Source: Lineus longissimus (lineage: Eukaryota > Nemertea > Pilidiophora > Heteronemertea > Lineidae). Taken from it: a stretch of DNA of 64,000 nt. The first letter of the stretch is position 1. Each line of letters begins with the position of its first letter. The translations under genes were made by a program, and so were the position numbers. The stretch spans positions 4,404,501 through 4,468,500 of the forward strand of contig NC_088311.1 of assembly GCF_910592395.1 (NCBI RefSeq), given 5' to 3'. The notes beneath the pieces are model-generated. The model had not been told where the DNA came from and ran no database searches. It was given only the letters and a program-made list of their open reading frames with translations. Shown in pieces: positions 23,880 to 36,409 of this stretch.

Positions 23880-26800
23880 CTAGTCGAAATTATTTTCAAG
23901 AATCCGTTGACAAAAAAAATAGGCGTTCATATCAAACACAAATATTCTAGACATCTCCAGGAGAAATCTCTGTCGATCTTCTTCAGACTGGCTTTCACAT
24001 ATCTGAAATAATAGCAAAAACTCCAAATCAGTTATCAATAAATTGGGATATTTGGCTGGCCCTGCAACTGGCATTAGACAACAGGGACATGAGACCATGC
24101 ATGGCTTTCATACCCTCATCCAACAAAATTAAATTGTTCTCTACGTTATGACATATGGTGATATGGTTCCTCGAGCCTGGGCTAGTACATCCAAACAGAC
24201 AATTCCGGTCCTTATTGTGTGGTGGTAGCCAGCTGCATCAATTACTATAGGCAATGAGGCCCTAATGCCAGTTTTCTGTGTCAATGAGACCTAGTTACAG
24301 CCAACATCTGAACCTACCAAGGATAGTATCGCTCTTGTACATTTCTGGCTCCCTTTTGATGATACCAGGAAGAAGACTAGAAGCATTTTCACAATTTCTT
24401 GAATATTTTCTTGACCCTGGATGGATAGCATGGCGAACTCCACATCGCCAATCTGAAGATGTGATTTACTTCTCAACACCCTCAATTCAGTGGAAAATTT
24501 CTGCAGGGCATCCTGAAAGGTAGTTTGAAGTGCTTGATACCGATATGGCCAAAAAGATAAAACACAAATCAAATGCCTTTCTTGTGATTTTGGGGACTAA
24601 CATATTTTAAGGATGACCCAAGTTATGTATGTTATCGAGTCATTCACTTTTCATTTGGTACAAAAGTTGACGTCTATCAGCTTGTTTATTTGTCTATAAC
24701 CCTACACTCTCAAGCCCAAGGTGTGATTGATTGCATCCACTTCGAATGGGCATAGGTGAAAAGATGTATTCTAAAAGATTACCTTTTCATCAGCAGCCAT
24801 TCTTTGTCTTCTATGTGCACATATAAACCAAGATAACACCTTCAAGCAGTCCGGAAGGTTCTGAAAAGATAGGCTGAATGCATAAAGATGACAAGGGAGA
24901 CACGGACCTTGGCGGGCATGAGCAGAAAGCAGGGGATGTCATGACTAGATATTACTAAAAGTCACAGGAAAGGTGAACTCACCTTTGCTGGAACATGGAG
25001 AAGAAGTCTAATCAGCTGACTGTAGAAACGATGATGTTGCAGCGCTAAAAGCCTAGCATCCTCACAAGTCAGGACATCCAAGCAATAGCTCTCCAAAATC
25101 TGGCATGTGGCTACAATAATCTGGCACTGCATTGAAATGGCCAGAGCTGAAATTAAAAGATACCGATGTCAAAGATCCAAAGATGCCAAAGATCCAAGGT
25201 AATAGCTTGGGTTAGATACAGTGAAAAGATTTCAGCATACATGTATACTATTAGAAAACAAGTGGAGAATGTTCAATGCATGTCCTGGGCCGACTCATTC
25301 TGTAGTACATGTACGGTAGGTAAATATACCAGTCACCACTGGTATTCCAAGCTGAATATAGCCATTTCGTTTTTCCTTTTGTACTGTATATGTACATGTA
25401 CCATCAAAATTGTCAGTTTTTTTATAGAGGTGCTTTACAATCATTAACTGAGTTTGTACATACATGTATGTTTCCTTCACTGGGACTTATAGGATGACAA
25501 TATCACTAGGCAACAGGAAGACACGTACATTGATCATCTGTGGAATTAAAGAGAACTCACCTCCTAAGTCAATGGTCAAGAAATTAGCTAGAGGCTGCCA
25601 CTTCAAGGGATACAAGGCCAAGGTGGACTGAAAATGGGAATTCAGTAATTTCGTCATAACTGATCATGTTTATATCACCCAGTCACACCGACAGTGGTAA
25701 ACTGAATAATGATTTCTGGAAATGCTTGTTGCTTGTCGCAGTGATCTGCAATAATATAAAACAGGTTCGATATTCATCGCATATTGAAGCAGCAATGATT
25801 GATTTTTGTTGCAGGCAGCTGTGATGACCCCAACAGACAAGCAACAATATTATTACAAGGCATATTGCTAAAATTTGCTTTTGTTGGCAGAGGCTTTACT
25901 ACATGTAGAAAATGTTTAAAAAGAACATCATGCTAAAATAATCTATTTCTTCCTCAAAAACCTTGCAGCACTTATTCATCCGAGCAATAAATGTGTTTTC
26001 GCAGAAACAAAAGTGCAACTCACCTTGGCACATTTGTGAGTATCGAGGAATTCTCGAATGCAGGCATGGACACTTGCTAACAAATGTACTGTCTCACTAT
26101 GGCAATGAGTCTTCAGGACAAGAGTTTGTAAAATTGACATCAATGTGACATAGATGTCATGATTTCTTGCACTGACCTCAGGCTGAAACAGTTAAGACAT
26201 GGAGGTGATTAAAAAAAGAGAGGCCAATTCAGAGTCTGACACAGGCCAGTTTCAGGAAATCGATGTCACAAACCAGACGTTGTTTCATTCAACAAATTAT
26301 ATTCTTTTCCCTTCTATTCTTTCATGCCATCAGACAGCCATTAATGTCATGAAAAGCATCCACATCTTTGGTCTGATTCATGACAATGTTACAACAATAG
26401 CATTTATACTTACCAAAAACGAACTTTTAATGACTTGCATTCTTTCTGTAGGTTTTTGGCACTGGTTTCTCCATGCGGCTGCAATACGTAAAACCTCCCT
26501 CTCAAGACTAGGAGTGTGATTTTTCCATAATATTTCAGCTCCATCTGCAGTAAGGATATTCTTCCCACCTATGATAATTAAAATTAAATGATAGAGGAAA
26601 CCGTTAGGAATCCAATATAACTCTTCATTTGCTCTGACTGATAAAGGCCATTAGTTTGGAGATTAGAATGCATCTCTTTTGTAACTGTAGAGTAAAATTC
26701 TTTATCTGATGGCTAACCTCTGTCATAGATTTCCTGTGTAATCATCTTGAATACTTGCTCCGATTCTTTTGTTCCTGGATAACACTTCAACAGCTTCAGG

Positions 26801-28220
26801 ACTGGTTCAATAGCAGTAGAATTTCCACAGTCAAGATCGAGCCTTATGACTTCGCTCAAGTTAGGAATGAGGGCAGGGTTCAACTTCTCATGCTCAGGTT
26901 GTTCAGTACGGAGATGGACGAGGTACTGAAATGGACACTTCGAAGTTTTAAAATAGTAACGAAGTTGTTCTGAAAATATTCTGTATATTCTATTTTTAAC
27001 AAAGGAGTCTGCAATCACTGGTAAATTCCAAAACAAGAAACATCTATTTTGCTTTTGAGTCTCAAACTTGGATATCTGATTGACCAATCCATTAAGATAC
27101 AAGCTGATGCAAAGTATGTTGAGATGGGGATACATACACATATATATCTGGAAAGTTCTTGTTCCAGCCTTCTGGTTGTGACTTTGTTCTCACAAGACCA
27201 ATTTTCGATGAATGGAGTCATATTCAAACACCCCATAATTTCTCGATGTTCAACATTTCTAATATATGGATGATTTATCATGTTTTTCCATGTTGGCCCT
27301 TTATTGAAGAAACGAGAGGTTAAGGACTCACCGAATTCTGGAGAGCTTCATCAACACGATCAGAGGTGAATCCAATAGAACCAGCTAGCAATGGTTGTGG
27401 CCTCCCTTCGTAGGAAAGACAAAGCTTCCGTAATGAACACTGTAAGAAAATGACATGCAGCTTAAGATAGAGAATGAAGATAAGTGTAGGAGACGGAATC
27501 GAACTGGTATGCAACCTCCCCATTATGGACTCCCTCTGGCTCCTAAAACACTTTCATGAGTTTCACTGACAACCTTCAAAACACATTCACTCGAGTTCTG
27601 TTAGACTTACTGTTGCCCATTTCTTTATCCGCTTGACTTGCGGTTTGTTAAGAGAAAGCTGGCTCAATGTCACAAAGCATCTGAGAATGGGCTCATGCAA
27701 CAATCCAATGTCAAAGCAGACTTTTTCCCTTGGAATTGGACTTAATGCATGCAGCAGAGCTGCAAACTTTGGGAGGTAGGGCGGAATTTCATCCAACAAT
27801 TCCTGAAGTATAAAATAGGTTCATATAAGGAAATGGAACCTTTTGAAATCAAAGAAAACAAGTTGTTGATGCACATATTCTTACTTGTTTCTGTGGCTAG
27901 AATAGTAGAATGAATGGATCCACACTCATTCATCCTTATTACATGTATTTTTTATCAATAGCATCGCCATATGACCATTTATTGTTCACGTATTCTGAGA
28001 TTGAGAAACATATGTCTATGTCATGTGTGAATCTACCAGTACTCACACTCGCATTGAGACAATTCACAATTTCTTCCAAGAAAGTTTTGAGCTGAAGATT
28101 TTCTTCTAAACTGAGCAAGGTTGGTGCATCCACACTTTTTTTCCATTTTATAAGACGGGCAGAGATGTCATCTACTTTTTCACCCTCTGGTCCATCCACA
28201 TCTATTATCTCAATACTCAT
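23880..28220 (-). CDS. FANCC: Fanconi anaemia complementation group C homologue
   Basis: Eleven exons: 28047-28220, 27611-27802, 27332-27439, 26718-26925, 26414-26568, 26024-26182, 25561-25627, 24983-25146, 24783-24860, 24318-24512, 23880-24002; all phases agree and the product is 540 aa (human FANCC is 558). Family knowledge: FANCC is an all-helical subunit of the Fanconi core complex (with FANCE and FANCF) that supports FANCD2-FANCI ubiquitination in interstrand-crosslink repair. Seen here: an all-helical protein whose middle follows the FANCC pattern, with AIEPVLKLLKCYPG (human PLVEALLICHG), then VFKMITQEIYD, then TPSLEREVLRI (human LPSLEKAMLHL), then VIKSSFLPEVSARNHDIYVT (human IKDSSLPQAACHPAIFRV). 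I judged the match from memory of the human protein. The exon at 26718 uses a weak GTTAGC donor. The start is the first ATG of the first open exon, MSIEIIDVDG. Confidence 0.8.
27940..28046 (-). other. Part of FANCC intron 1, no separate feature
   Basis: Sequence between the first FANCC exon (donor GTGAGTAC) and the second; ordinary intron, listed because open frames cross it. Confidence 0.4.
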
Positions 28221-28259
28221 TTTTCATTACTTCTGAAATGTAGAGAGAAGGGCAGGACA

Positions 28260-29265
28260 ATTATTATTGTATAAAAATTGCGAAAATGGGAAGACAATCT
28301 TGTAATACAAGGAATTTTTCCTGGCTCCCCTGCCGTTGGCCATTCATACTACATAGGATGCACATAAAACGTCCCCATGGAGTAATGCCGCGAGAATTTG
28401 CACTGTATGTAGGGTAAGGGTATTGGTATGTAAGTAAGTTTGGATAACGATAAGCTGTGATCTTACAGTTGTCAGTGCCATGTTTGGGGTTCATGGAATA
28501 ACTCGTCCCCCCCCCCCCCCTCTAAAAAGGGGGGAATTTCCACCCAAAACTGGGGAATTTTTTTAATTTTAAGTAATAGCATTCCGCGAAGTTACTATTT
28601 ATAGCTCACAAGGTCATTTGCATAAGATATTGATGACGTTTTAGTCACGTGACAGTCGGACATCGACACTTATTTCTACGCATTTGAGCTTATTTCAAAG
28701 TCAATTATCTTTGACCCTGCATTGTTTTTAGCATGAATGATACCATAGAGTCAGAATGAGAAATATTCAGAACAATTATGTAGTATTTCCAACCCTCGGA
28801 CATGTGCCAGATTGAATCTAACTGCCCAAGTTAGAAAGCCTGAAGCCATTACGAAACCGCATGTTTGTCCGACATTGCCTGTAATTCAGAGATGGGGAAA
28901 TAGAGGGCAGCAGCTGCAGTAACGTCATCTTCGCGGAATGCTATTGCGTAGTTCCACTTTTTTAGCTCAGATGGCACCAGCTGGGGTCCTGTCAAAATCA
29001 TCGATGAGGAAACTCACGAAACTCTACAGGGTGGCCCAGAAAGGTTTTCCCATGCACAATAGAATTCTTTTGTGTAGACATAATCCATTGTGCGAGGGAA
29101 AATAATTCTGGGACACCCTGTAGTACATGAAGATGAATTTGTCACCCTGTTTAAAGACATCGGAGCGAAAGTGAAAAACGAGGACATTTCTGTTTTCCAC
29201 GGCAACGGACCTGTGTGTTTTACCTTCGCTCTAGAAATGACTTTCGGCCAATGAGACACTGACAG
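28260..29265. repeat. Dispersed repeat, copy A (interrupted by a nested element)
   Basis: It shares long stretches with 57170-57935 on the same strand: GGCTCCCCTGC-GTTGGCC, CGAGAATTTG-ACTG, GTTTGGGGTTCATGGAATAA, then AGCTCAGATGGC, GAGGAAACTCACGAAACTCT, GGTGGCCCAGAAAGGTTTTC, and CATCGGAGCGAAAGTGAAAA. No transposase or reverse transcriptase frame is visible, so it is a non-autonomous element or fragment. Confidence 0.8.
28575..28945. mobile_element. ~370-bp MITE with 17-bp terminal inverted repeats
   Basis: It is bounded by AATAGCATTCCGCGAAG (28575-28591) and its perfect reverse complement (28929-28945). Compared with the uninterrupted repeat copies at 57431 and 57600 (AAGTAATCGCGTAG), the sequence here is AAGTAAT, insert, ATTGCGTAG. 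The insertion is therefore directly visible, with a probable 2-bp AT target duplication. No open frame. Confidence 0.8.
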
Positions 29266-32200
29266 TAGCGCGCCATATTTCTACTGGTAACCGGATTAAT
29301 GGCCTTATAAGATGCGGTTTCCGTATCCGGTGTAGTAAAGGCGGGAAATTTAAAAAACGAGAAGAGCTTGCTTTATTAAATTCTTCCCTAGAAACACTCC
29401 ATATGCTCTTTATGACTTATAATCGAGCCACATGAAGTCTAAATGACTAAATGAGGCCAGTTTCCCCCAAAAGTTGTAGTCTCTTTCCATCAGTTTCTGT
29501 TATAATGGTAATAATAATAGCAAACTGCAATCCAACACTACAGCCACACAGGAATCGTTGGAATGTGTTTGTAGTTAAAGTCTCCCTCGTTGTTGTCCAG
29601 CCTGACTAACAGAACACTAACAGCAGACTGATGGTCAATACCGGGGGTCAATATAGCCACGTCTGTGATGCATCAGCAATAGACAAGACTTATGTTATTG
29701 ATACTTGGCGAAATGAAGAAACAACAGCATCCTTTTGAAAATGGTACAAATGATTTTAATTTACTGGGCAAATATTTACAAACCAGAAATAAGCTACTAT
29801 ACAATCACATACAAATTAACTGAGACACTGGGTTTTGTAACAAATGTAACTAAAGTAGTAACAAATAGTACATCAAGTTAAAACACTTTAGGAGACAACT
29901 CAGTAAAAGCACCTAATTAAAAGTAGAAGATCTAACATATTTTGCATGGCAAAATAGTACATACATGCATTAAAAAATAACATGGCCCAGGTGTTCTATC
30001 GGCGTTTGAGATATACACCAGCATTAGTTCAACTAAGCATCATCTCCTTCAGTTAATTTCATTTAAAATAGTAGTGTTAAGCTTGTTACTAATGCTGATT
30101 GAGCAACCTCGCCCTGTACAAAAAGATCTTAGTGACACATACATGTAGTAATCTCACGAGACAAAATAAGATATACTGCTCAAAATGAGCAAAATTGAGT
30201 GCATTCAATGATATGGACGGCATTCTTACTAAACGTATTATAAAGGAAGAAACTAAACAGATACAAAAATGTCCTGATACCATCTTAACATGAAACAATC
30301 CTTCACTGATAAATGTTAAACCTTGCAAGCATAACATAACGTAACATTTTAAAACATAACAAGCAAGAAGGGTATTGCATTATTTTTTACACTAGTGTAT
30401 ACTATCACAGTTCAATTATTGATCAATGATTTACAGCAGTTTCACCATCAGAATTTCAACAACCAGTCATGGAAATCACAAAACGCGTTGTACAACAAAG
30501 AGCTCATACATTGTATAATCTACTGCTTCAAAAAAGTAGAATGTTCTTTCTGACATACAATTAAGCACAAAAATATCTGACACATTCTTACAAGCAGGCA
30601 CTAACGAGAGGCGGATGATGTTGTTACATACAATGACACAGGATATGACACTGTCACGTGCAGTTTCATCTGATGATAAGACTGTTCTCAATCGAGTTGA
30701 CAGGACTCGTGTTACCCGGATTGTGATGGTGGTTCTGGTCCGCATGGGTACAGTCCAAACATACAACACCGATGCTCTGTAGGGGCAGTGACCTCTTGGC
30801 AATAGGGGGTGCGCTGTACCTGTAACTGTAAAGGAAATCTATTGTTATAATCTTGACGTAAGTAGCAATGTGGTGCTGACCATCAATAAGATTTCTAAAA
30901 ATATCCATTCTTCCAAAACAGATAAATCCACCAAGTCAGCAATGCATCAATGTACAAGCTGATAGTGCCACAACTGGTGAGCCAAGAGTTGGTTTACAAC
31001 TTCCATAATTCATAGTCACATTATCACACGGTTATTATTTGACTTTGGTAAAGTATTGTAAAGTGAAAAATAAATCGCCTTCAAACTGCAGCCAAGATAT
31101 GAATCTTGCCCGACCGCAAGGGGGAGACAAGCTACAAGTCGAATGTCACATTACCTTGCTTTAAAAACAGGTGCTTGTAAGACTTGTGCTCTGGTCATCA
31201 AAAACGTGCCAGTATTTACAAGCATGTTACCCATCACCCTGGTTACAGGTTGCCCCATGGTTGCAGAAGGAAGGGTTAATTCATCACGGTGGTTACAAGC
31301 AAACCTGGATGAAGAAGCAGTGGGTGCAAGGGAGGAACTAATGGTGCTGGATGCTGCCACTTACTCGTTGTTCCACACTAGGCCTCAAGTCAAGTTTAAA
31401 GTATGTCATCCAATGTCAGACCCACTTCAAAAATAACTTGACACATAATGTAGTTCAGGGGATTAGTGTAATAAGAGTTGGCATTCAATGTGGTTACAGA
31501 CAAGCAGTGGATGTGCATCTGCAAAACACAGATTACATAAATATACACTTATTTACAGCAAGACAACCAGAAACTATCACTCTCAACAATCTAGACAATT
31601 TTACCCCAGGTTCATGCCACTACAAAGGGTAAGGTCATCAGAAAATTATGCAAAAAGTCATATAGCAGAAGACGATATTAATAGTCATTCATTGGTCAGG
31701 TCAGTTATTAAGGAAGGATATCTCATGCTCCGGACATCTTATTGATATCTGTGGAATTCATTTATGAATGGAGGGGGCAAAGGCAACATGCTAAAAAAGT
31801 GTTTTGGTGTACCACGCAATAGAATATGAACTCAAAATTCAATCATCAATAATAGTATCCACATCCAGAAAGCTTACTCTGAACCTTGAAAACAAGCAAT
31901 AAAATACAATTAGTTGTTGCAAAAGTGTTATACTGTGAACGTTAGAATTTGTTGGCATTTATTACTGGATTAAAGACATGATTTTGGCCGATGCAAATCA
32001 AGTTGGGAATGATTTTAGCCCCCCCCCCCCCCCCATACAGCCATGGTAAATGCACTCTTATAATGAATTGAAACTTTGTACACAATGGAACTACTTGACA
32101 CTTCATACACTAATCCAAACCATTATTCAAGTAAAGCCATACAAATGTATAATCAGACAAATCAGCTTATTCACATCATTTTATATACATGGCAAACCTA

Positions 32201-32791
32201 CAAAAACTCACTGTGAAAAACACATGATTTGTAAAAAAAATTACATACATACATGCAGTTACGATATACATGACCTGTCGTTTGTGATTAGCACTAATAC
32301 ACAGACATCTTTGTACAGTGGAAGGTCCCTGACAGGTCATGAATAAACACGATGCTCTGGCTTTCTTTGGAAAGCATATTGTGTTTACAGATTTTCAGTC
32401 TATAACTTCCAAATTCTGAACAATATTAGTCACCTGAAGATGGCCACATTAGCCTCTCTGCTCCTGTCTATAGTCCCCTTTATACATGCAGTTAGATGAT
32501 GGTGAGCATACTTATCCTTATGGAAGGAAGGTTGGGATTGTGGTAAAGATATATTGTTACCCTGAGTATCTGCATAACCTTTTATAACTTTCCTCAAAGT
32601 GACAACATCAGAGAACACAACTCACACAATATTATTCCCAAATTTCATAGCATATTTGTTTCACCAACTGGAACTAAAAGAAGAGACAAAATTGGCTGTG
32701 AAAATATTCAGGGTAACGATTGTGCACAGCTTCAGGGTAACAATCGTGCAGAGGTTGGGTGGTTTAAGTTCTAGCATTAAAGCACATTAGG

Positions 32792-35700
32792 TTAACTCCA
32801 CCTAAAGTCATCAGAGTTAAGCGAATGGTTGCTGCTCACAGCCCCCTTAGCATGCGGTGTCAAACCTAACCTTCGAACACTCTGGCTGGGAGATGGCGGA
32901 TGATATTCACGTAGTTCTGGGATTGACGTCTGAAGGTTTGGATCTGAAAAAGTACAGAAGAGTTCAAACTTTAATAATATTGCAATGTTTCATTTGATAT
33001 CTGCAGCCAACCACTTAAAGCCACTTTTTGTCCCGACATAAATGTAAGAGAGATCCGTTAGAATTATCTAGCAACATTATTTTCCATTTGACAGCAATAG
33101 CTTTGACTAGAATCCCCAAAGCAAAAAGTTCTGATCATGATTCCAAATCAGTCTCCCTGGGATCGGGGATGATCTCATATTATCTCGATCGGAGGATGAA
33201 CAGAAGAACTTACTTATTGGGCATGGGAATGAGGAACTTGGAACAAAAGCTGAGGTCATCAACATTGGTGTCTTCGAATGTCTGGAAAGTAAGAGATGAA
33301 GTTAAGTGTTACATGTATACATTGTACCTGTTCAAAGGGGAAAAACATTTCATCACATAACCAGAGTAGCCTTGATTGACCAACATCTATATTGCACACA
33401 CATGTACAAACCAAACAAAAAAGAAGAAAATCAGAAGCTTACTTGTTTGAATTTCTTGAGATAGCTGCAGCAGATTTAGGCCGTGCTAAAAGAGAGTTCC
33501 CTTCCTTCCAGCCGGGTACATGAACTGACTTGGGCCGCTTCAAGTATTCTTCATAATAAAGATCACGGCCCCCACCAAGCCATTTATCACCGAATTTTAA
33601 ATTGATTGGTCCAGCAGAACCTCTATCTTCACTCTTAGTGGGTGAAGTAGGTCTTTGTGGTGGCACACCTGAAATGGGAACACATGGGAATATGGCAACA
33701 TTTGGTATGCAAAAAGCTCTTTGACACGGGGTACAAAACCTGTTAGATTTTCATTGCATGTTGTAAAGATGAAATATACATATAACACCTGCAAAGACTG
33801 TATAGACGAGTGATTTTTGTTGCACATGATAGAATGGCTTCTCCTCCATGCCCTTATTTGAGGTCCCTACCTGCATTCCGACCTCCCATCCTGGGAACAG
33901 GACTCGTCCTTGTTGATCGTTTCCAGGCATCTGTTCTCTCTTGCTGATAGTCTGTCCTGTAGACAAACTCCTCTTCACTTCTCTGTGACCGTGATAGAAT
34001 GTACTGGTAAGCATCCACAGCACTCAAAGGTCTTGCAGATGCTGGCACAAGGCCCCTGATGTAACAAATTTAATAGTTAGGCCAGTGTTCTGTCATTGAA
34101 CCAGATCTCCATCAGACACATTTTATACCACAGAACCCATTGAACCTCAAGTCCTTAAAATCCTCATGCCCTCATCTTGCTAAAGGCAACGAGCTTAGCA
34201 TTCTAAAGCCCCTTTCAACAGAAATTCTTGATTTTTCTTGAAAAGTTCTCCTACCTATGACTAGATGGATATCTCCTCTGTTTGGATTTAGCGGACGACG
34301 AACCAAAAGCCACATGTAGCGGTACATCAACAACGTCATTCTGATGGTTTTTCTGCTGCTCAACCTTAGACCAAGATCCCTCAGCGGTGACTGTCGTCTG
34401 CGCATTGTTTTCTTTCTCAAGTGTTGAATTTGACTTGTGACCGTTTACTGACGCCTCTTCTGCAATCGGTACCTGTTGGAAGAATAGCTTGTAAATTAAC
34501 CCGGGTACACATAATCTATGTAGGTTTTGAGACTTATTCAAAGGAATGTAAAGAGAAACGAATTTTAGTTCCTTAACCCCCCAAAACAATTTATCCAACA
34601 CACAAATCTGGGTTCTCCTCAAACTAGAACTAGAGCTCTATTAAGGTGTATTGGTATTCAAGATGCTCCTTATTTTGGTTGATGGTTGATGCATTAGCAC
34701 TGAAATTATCACGAATTTAATGCTGACCTTTCACCTGAATCACAAAAATAAAATGGTTGCAAACATTACCAGTACAGAGTGAAAACCATACAGTCACACA
34801 ATGAAACGGCCAGGGGCCATTGTGCTCACCGTATAGATATTTGGTGCTTTGTAATTCATCCAGATTAAGACACATTGTACATGTATAGTATATAGGTCAA
34901 ACCAAAGTCGGTATGACATGTGATGTATCGTTGCTTGGAGTAAGTACCATAAGAATATCATCAAAAACAAGTCAATAATAAACGAGATATTGCACTTTTT
35001 ACCTATTTTAGTTTTGGCCTCCTGGTGGCCGAGTTGAGTACCAGATCAGATCGACATTCGGTGTCCGAGGTTACATGACGTAGGGAGTCATGTGTATCAA
35101 ATTTCAAGTTCAAAGCTTTAGTGGTTAAGAAACGTGCCATAGTTACAATCAAACGACAAATTTACGCCATTTGACCTCTGTGACCTTGAAAAGCAGGTCA
35201 GATCAAAAACTCATATGATATGTGATGTATCCTTGCTAGGAGAACCTACCATAAAAATGTTATTGAAAACAAATCACTAAAAATAAGCAAGATATTGCAC
35301 TTCTTACTTTTTCCATTATGGCCCCCTGGTGGCCGAATAAAGAATCAGATCGAGCAAAAATTTGGCATCAAAGGTTATCTGATGTAGGGGGTTATATGCA
35401 CCAAGTTTCAAGTTCATAGCTTTACTGGTTAAGAAACGTGCCATAGTTTACACTCTAATGGCCAATTTACGCCATATGACCTCTGTGACCTTGAAAAGTA
35501 GGTCAAATTGAAAAACCCGTAAGATATGTGATGTATTCTTCCTAAGGGTACCTACCATAAAAATTTTATCGAAAACAAGTCACTTATAAGCGAGATATCA
35601 CACTTTTTAGATTTCCACTTTTGGCCCCCTGGTGGCAAAGTTGAGAATCAGATCAAACTGAAATTCAGCACCAGAGGCTATGTGATATAGGGGGTTATAT

Positions 35701-36374
35701 GTACCAAGTTTCAAGTTCACAGCTTTAGTGGTTAAGAAACGTGCCATAGTTTACACTCTAACGGCCAATTTACGCCATATGACCTCTGTGACCTTGAAAA
35801 GTACGTCAAATTGAAAACCCGTAAGATATGTGATGTATTCTTCCTAAGGGTACCTACCATAAAAATTTTATCGAAAACAAGTCACTTATAAGCGAGATAT
35901 CACACTTTTTAGATTTCCACTTTTGGCCCCCTGGTGGCAAAGTTGAGAATCAGATCAAACTGAAATTCAGCACCAGAGGCTATGTGATATAGGGGGTTAT
36001 ATGTACCAAGTTTCAAGTTCATAGCTTTAGTGGTTAAGAAACGTGCCATAGTTTACACTCTAACGGCCAATTTACGCCATATGACCTCTGTGACCTTGAA
36101 AAGTAGGTCAAATTAAAAACCCGTATGATATAAGACGTATATTTGCTATGAGTACCTACAACAAAAGTTTCATCGAAAACAAGTCACTAATAAGCGAGAT
36201 ATCACACTTTTTAGATATCCACATTTGGCCCCCTGGTGGCCAAGTAGAGAATCAGATCGGACAGAAATTTAGTGTCACGGGTCATCTGACCTAGGGGGTC
36301 ATGTGTACAAAGTTTTAAGTTCATAGGCCTAGCGGTTAAGAAACGTGCCACTGTTTTTGAACTAGGATACGACG

Positions 36375-36409
<35 letters not shown>

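Larger units (their letters stand above)
28221..32791. other. Gap between FANCC and the LRR gene: repeats plus probable LRR 3' UTR
   Basis: No convincing coding exon. 28260-29260 is a dispersed repeat also found at 57170-57935, containing a nested miniature transposon (28575-28945). 29260-29750 should include the FANCC promoter side or ordinary spacer. From about 29755 (an ATTAAA-like signal on the - strand) to 32791 is A/T-rich sequence that may be a long 3' UTR of the LRR gene. It includes a poly-C run near 32020. Confidence 0.45.

Noticed and set aside
31143-31436. Open frames on both strands in the FANCC-LRR gap
   Set aside because: No family resemblance, no splice context, and they lie in the probable LRR 3' UTR.
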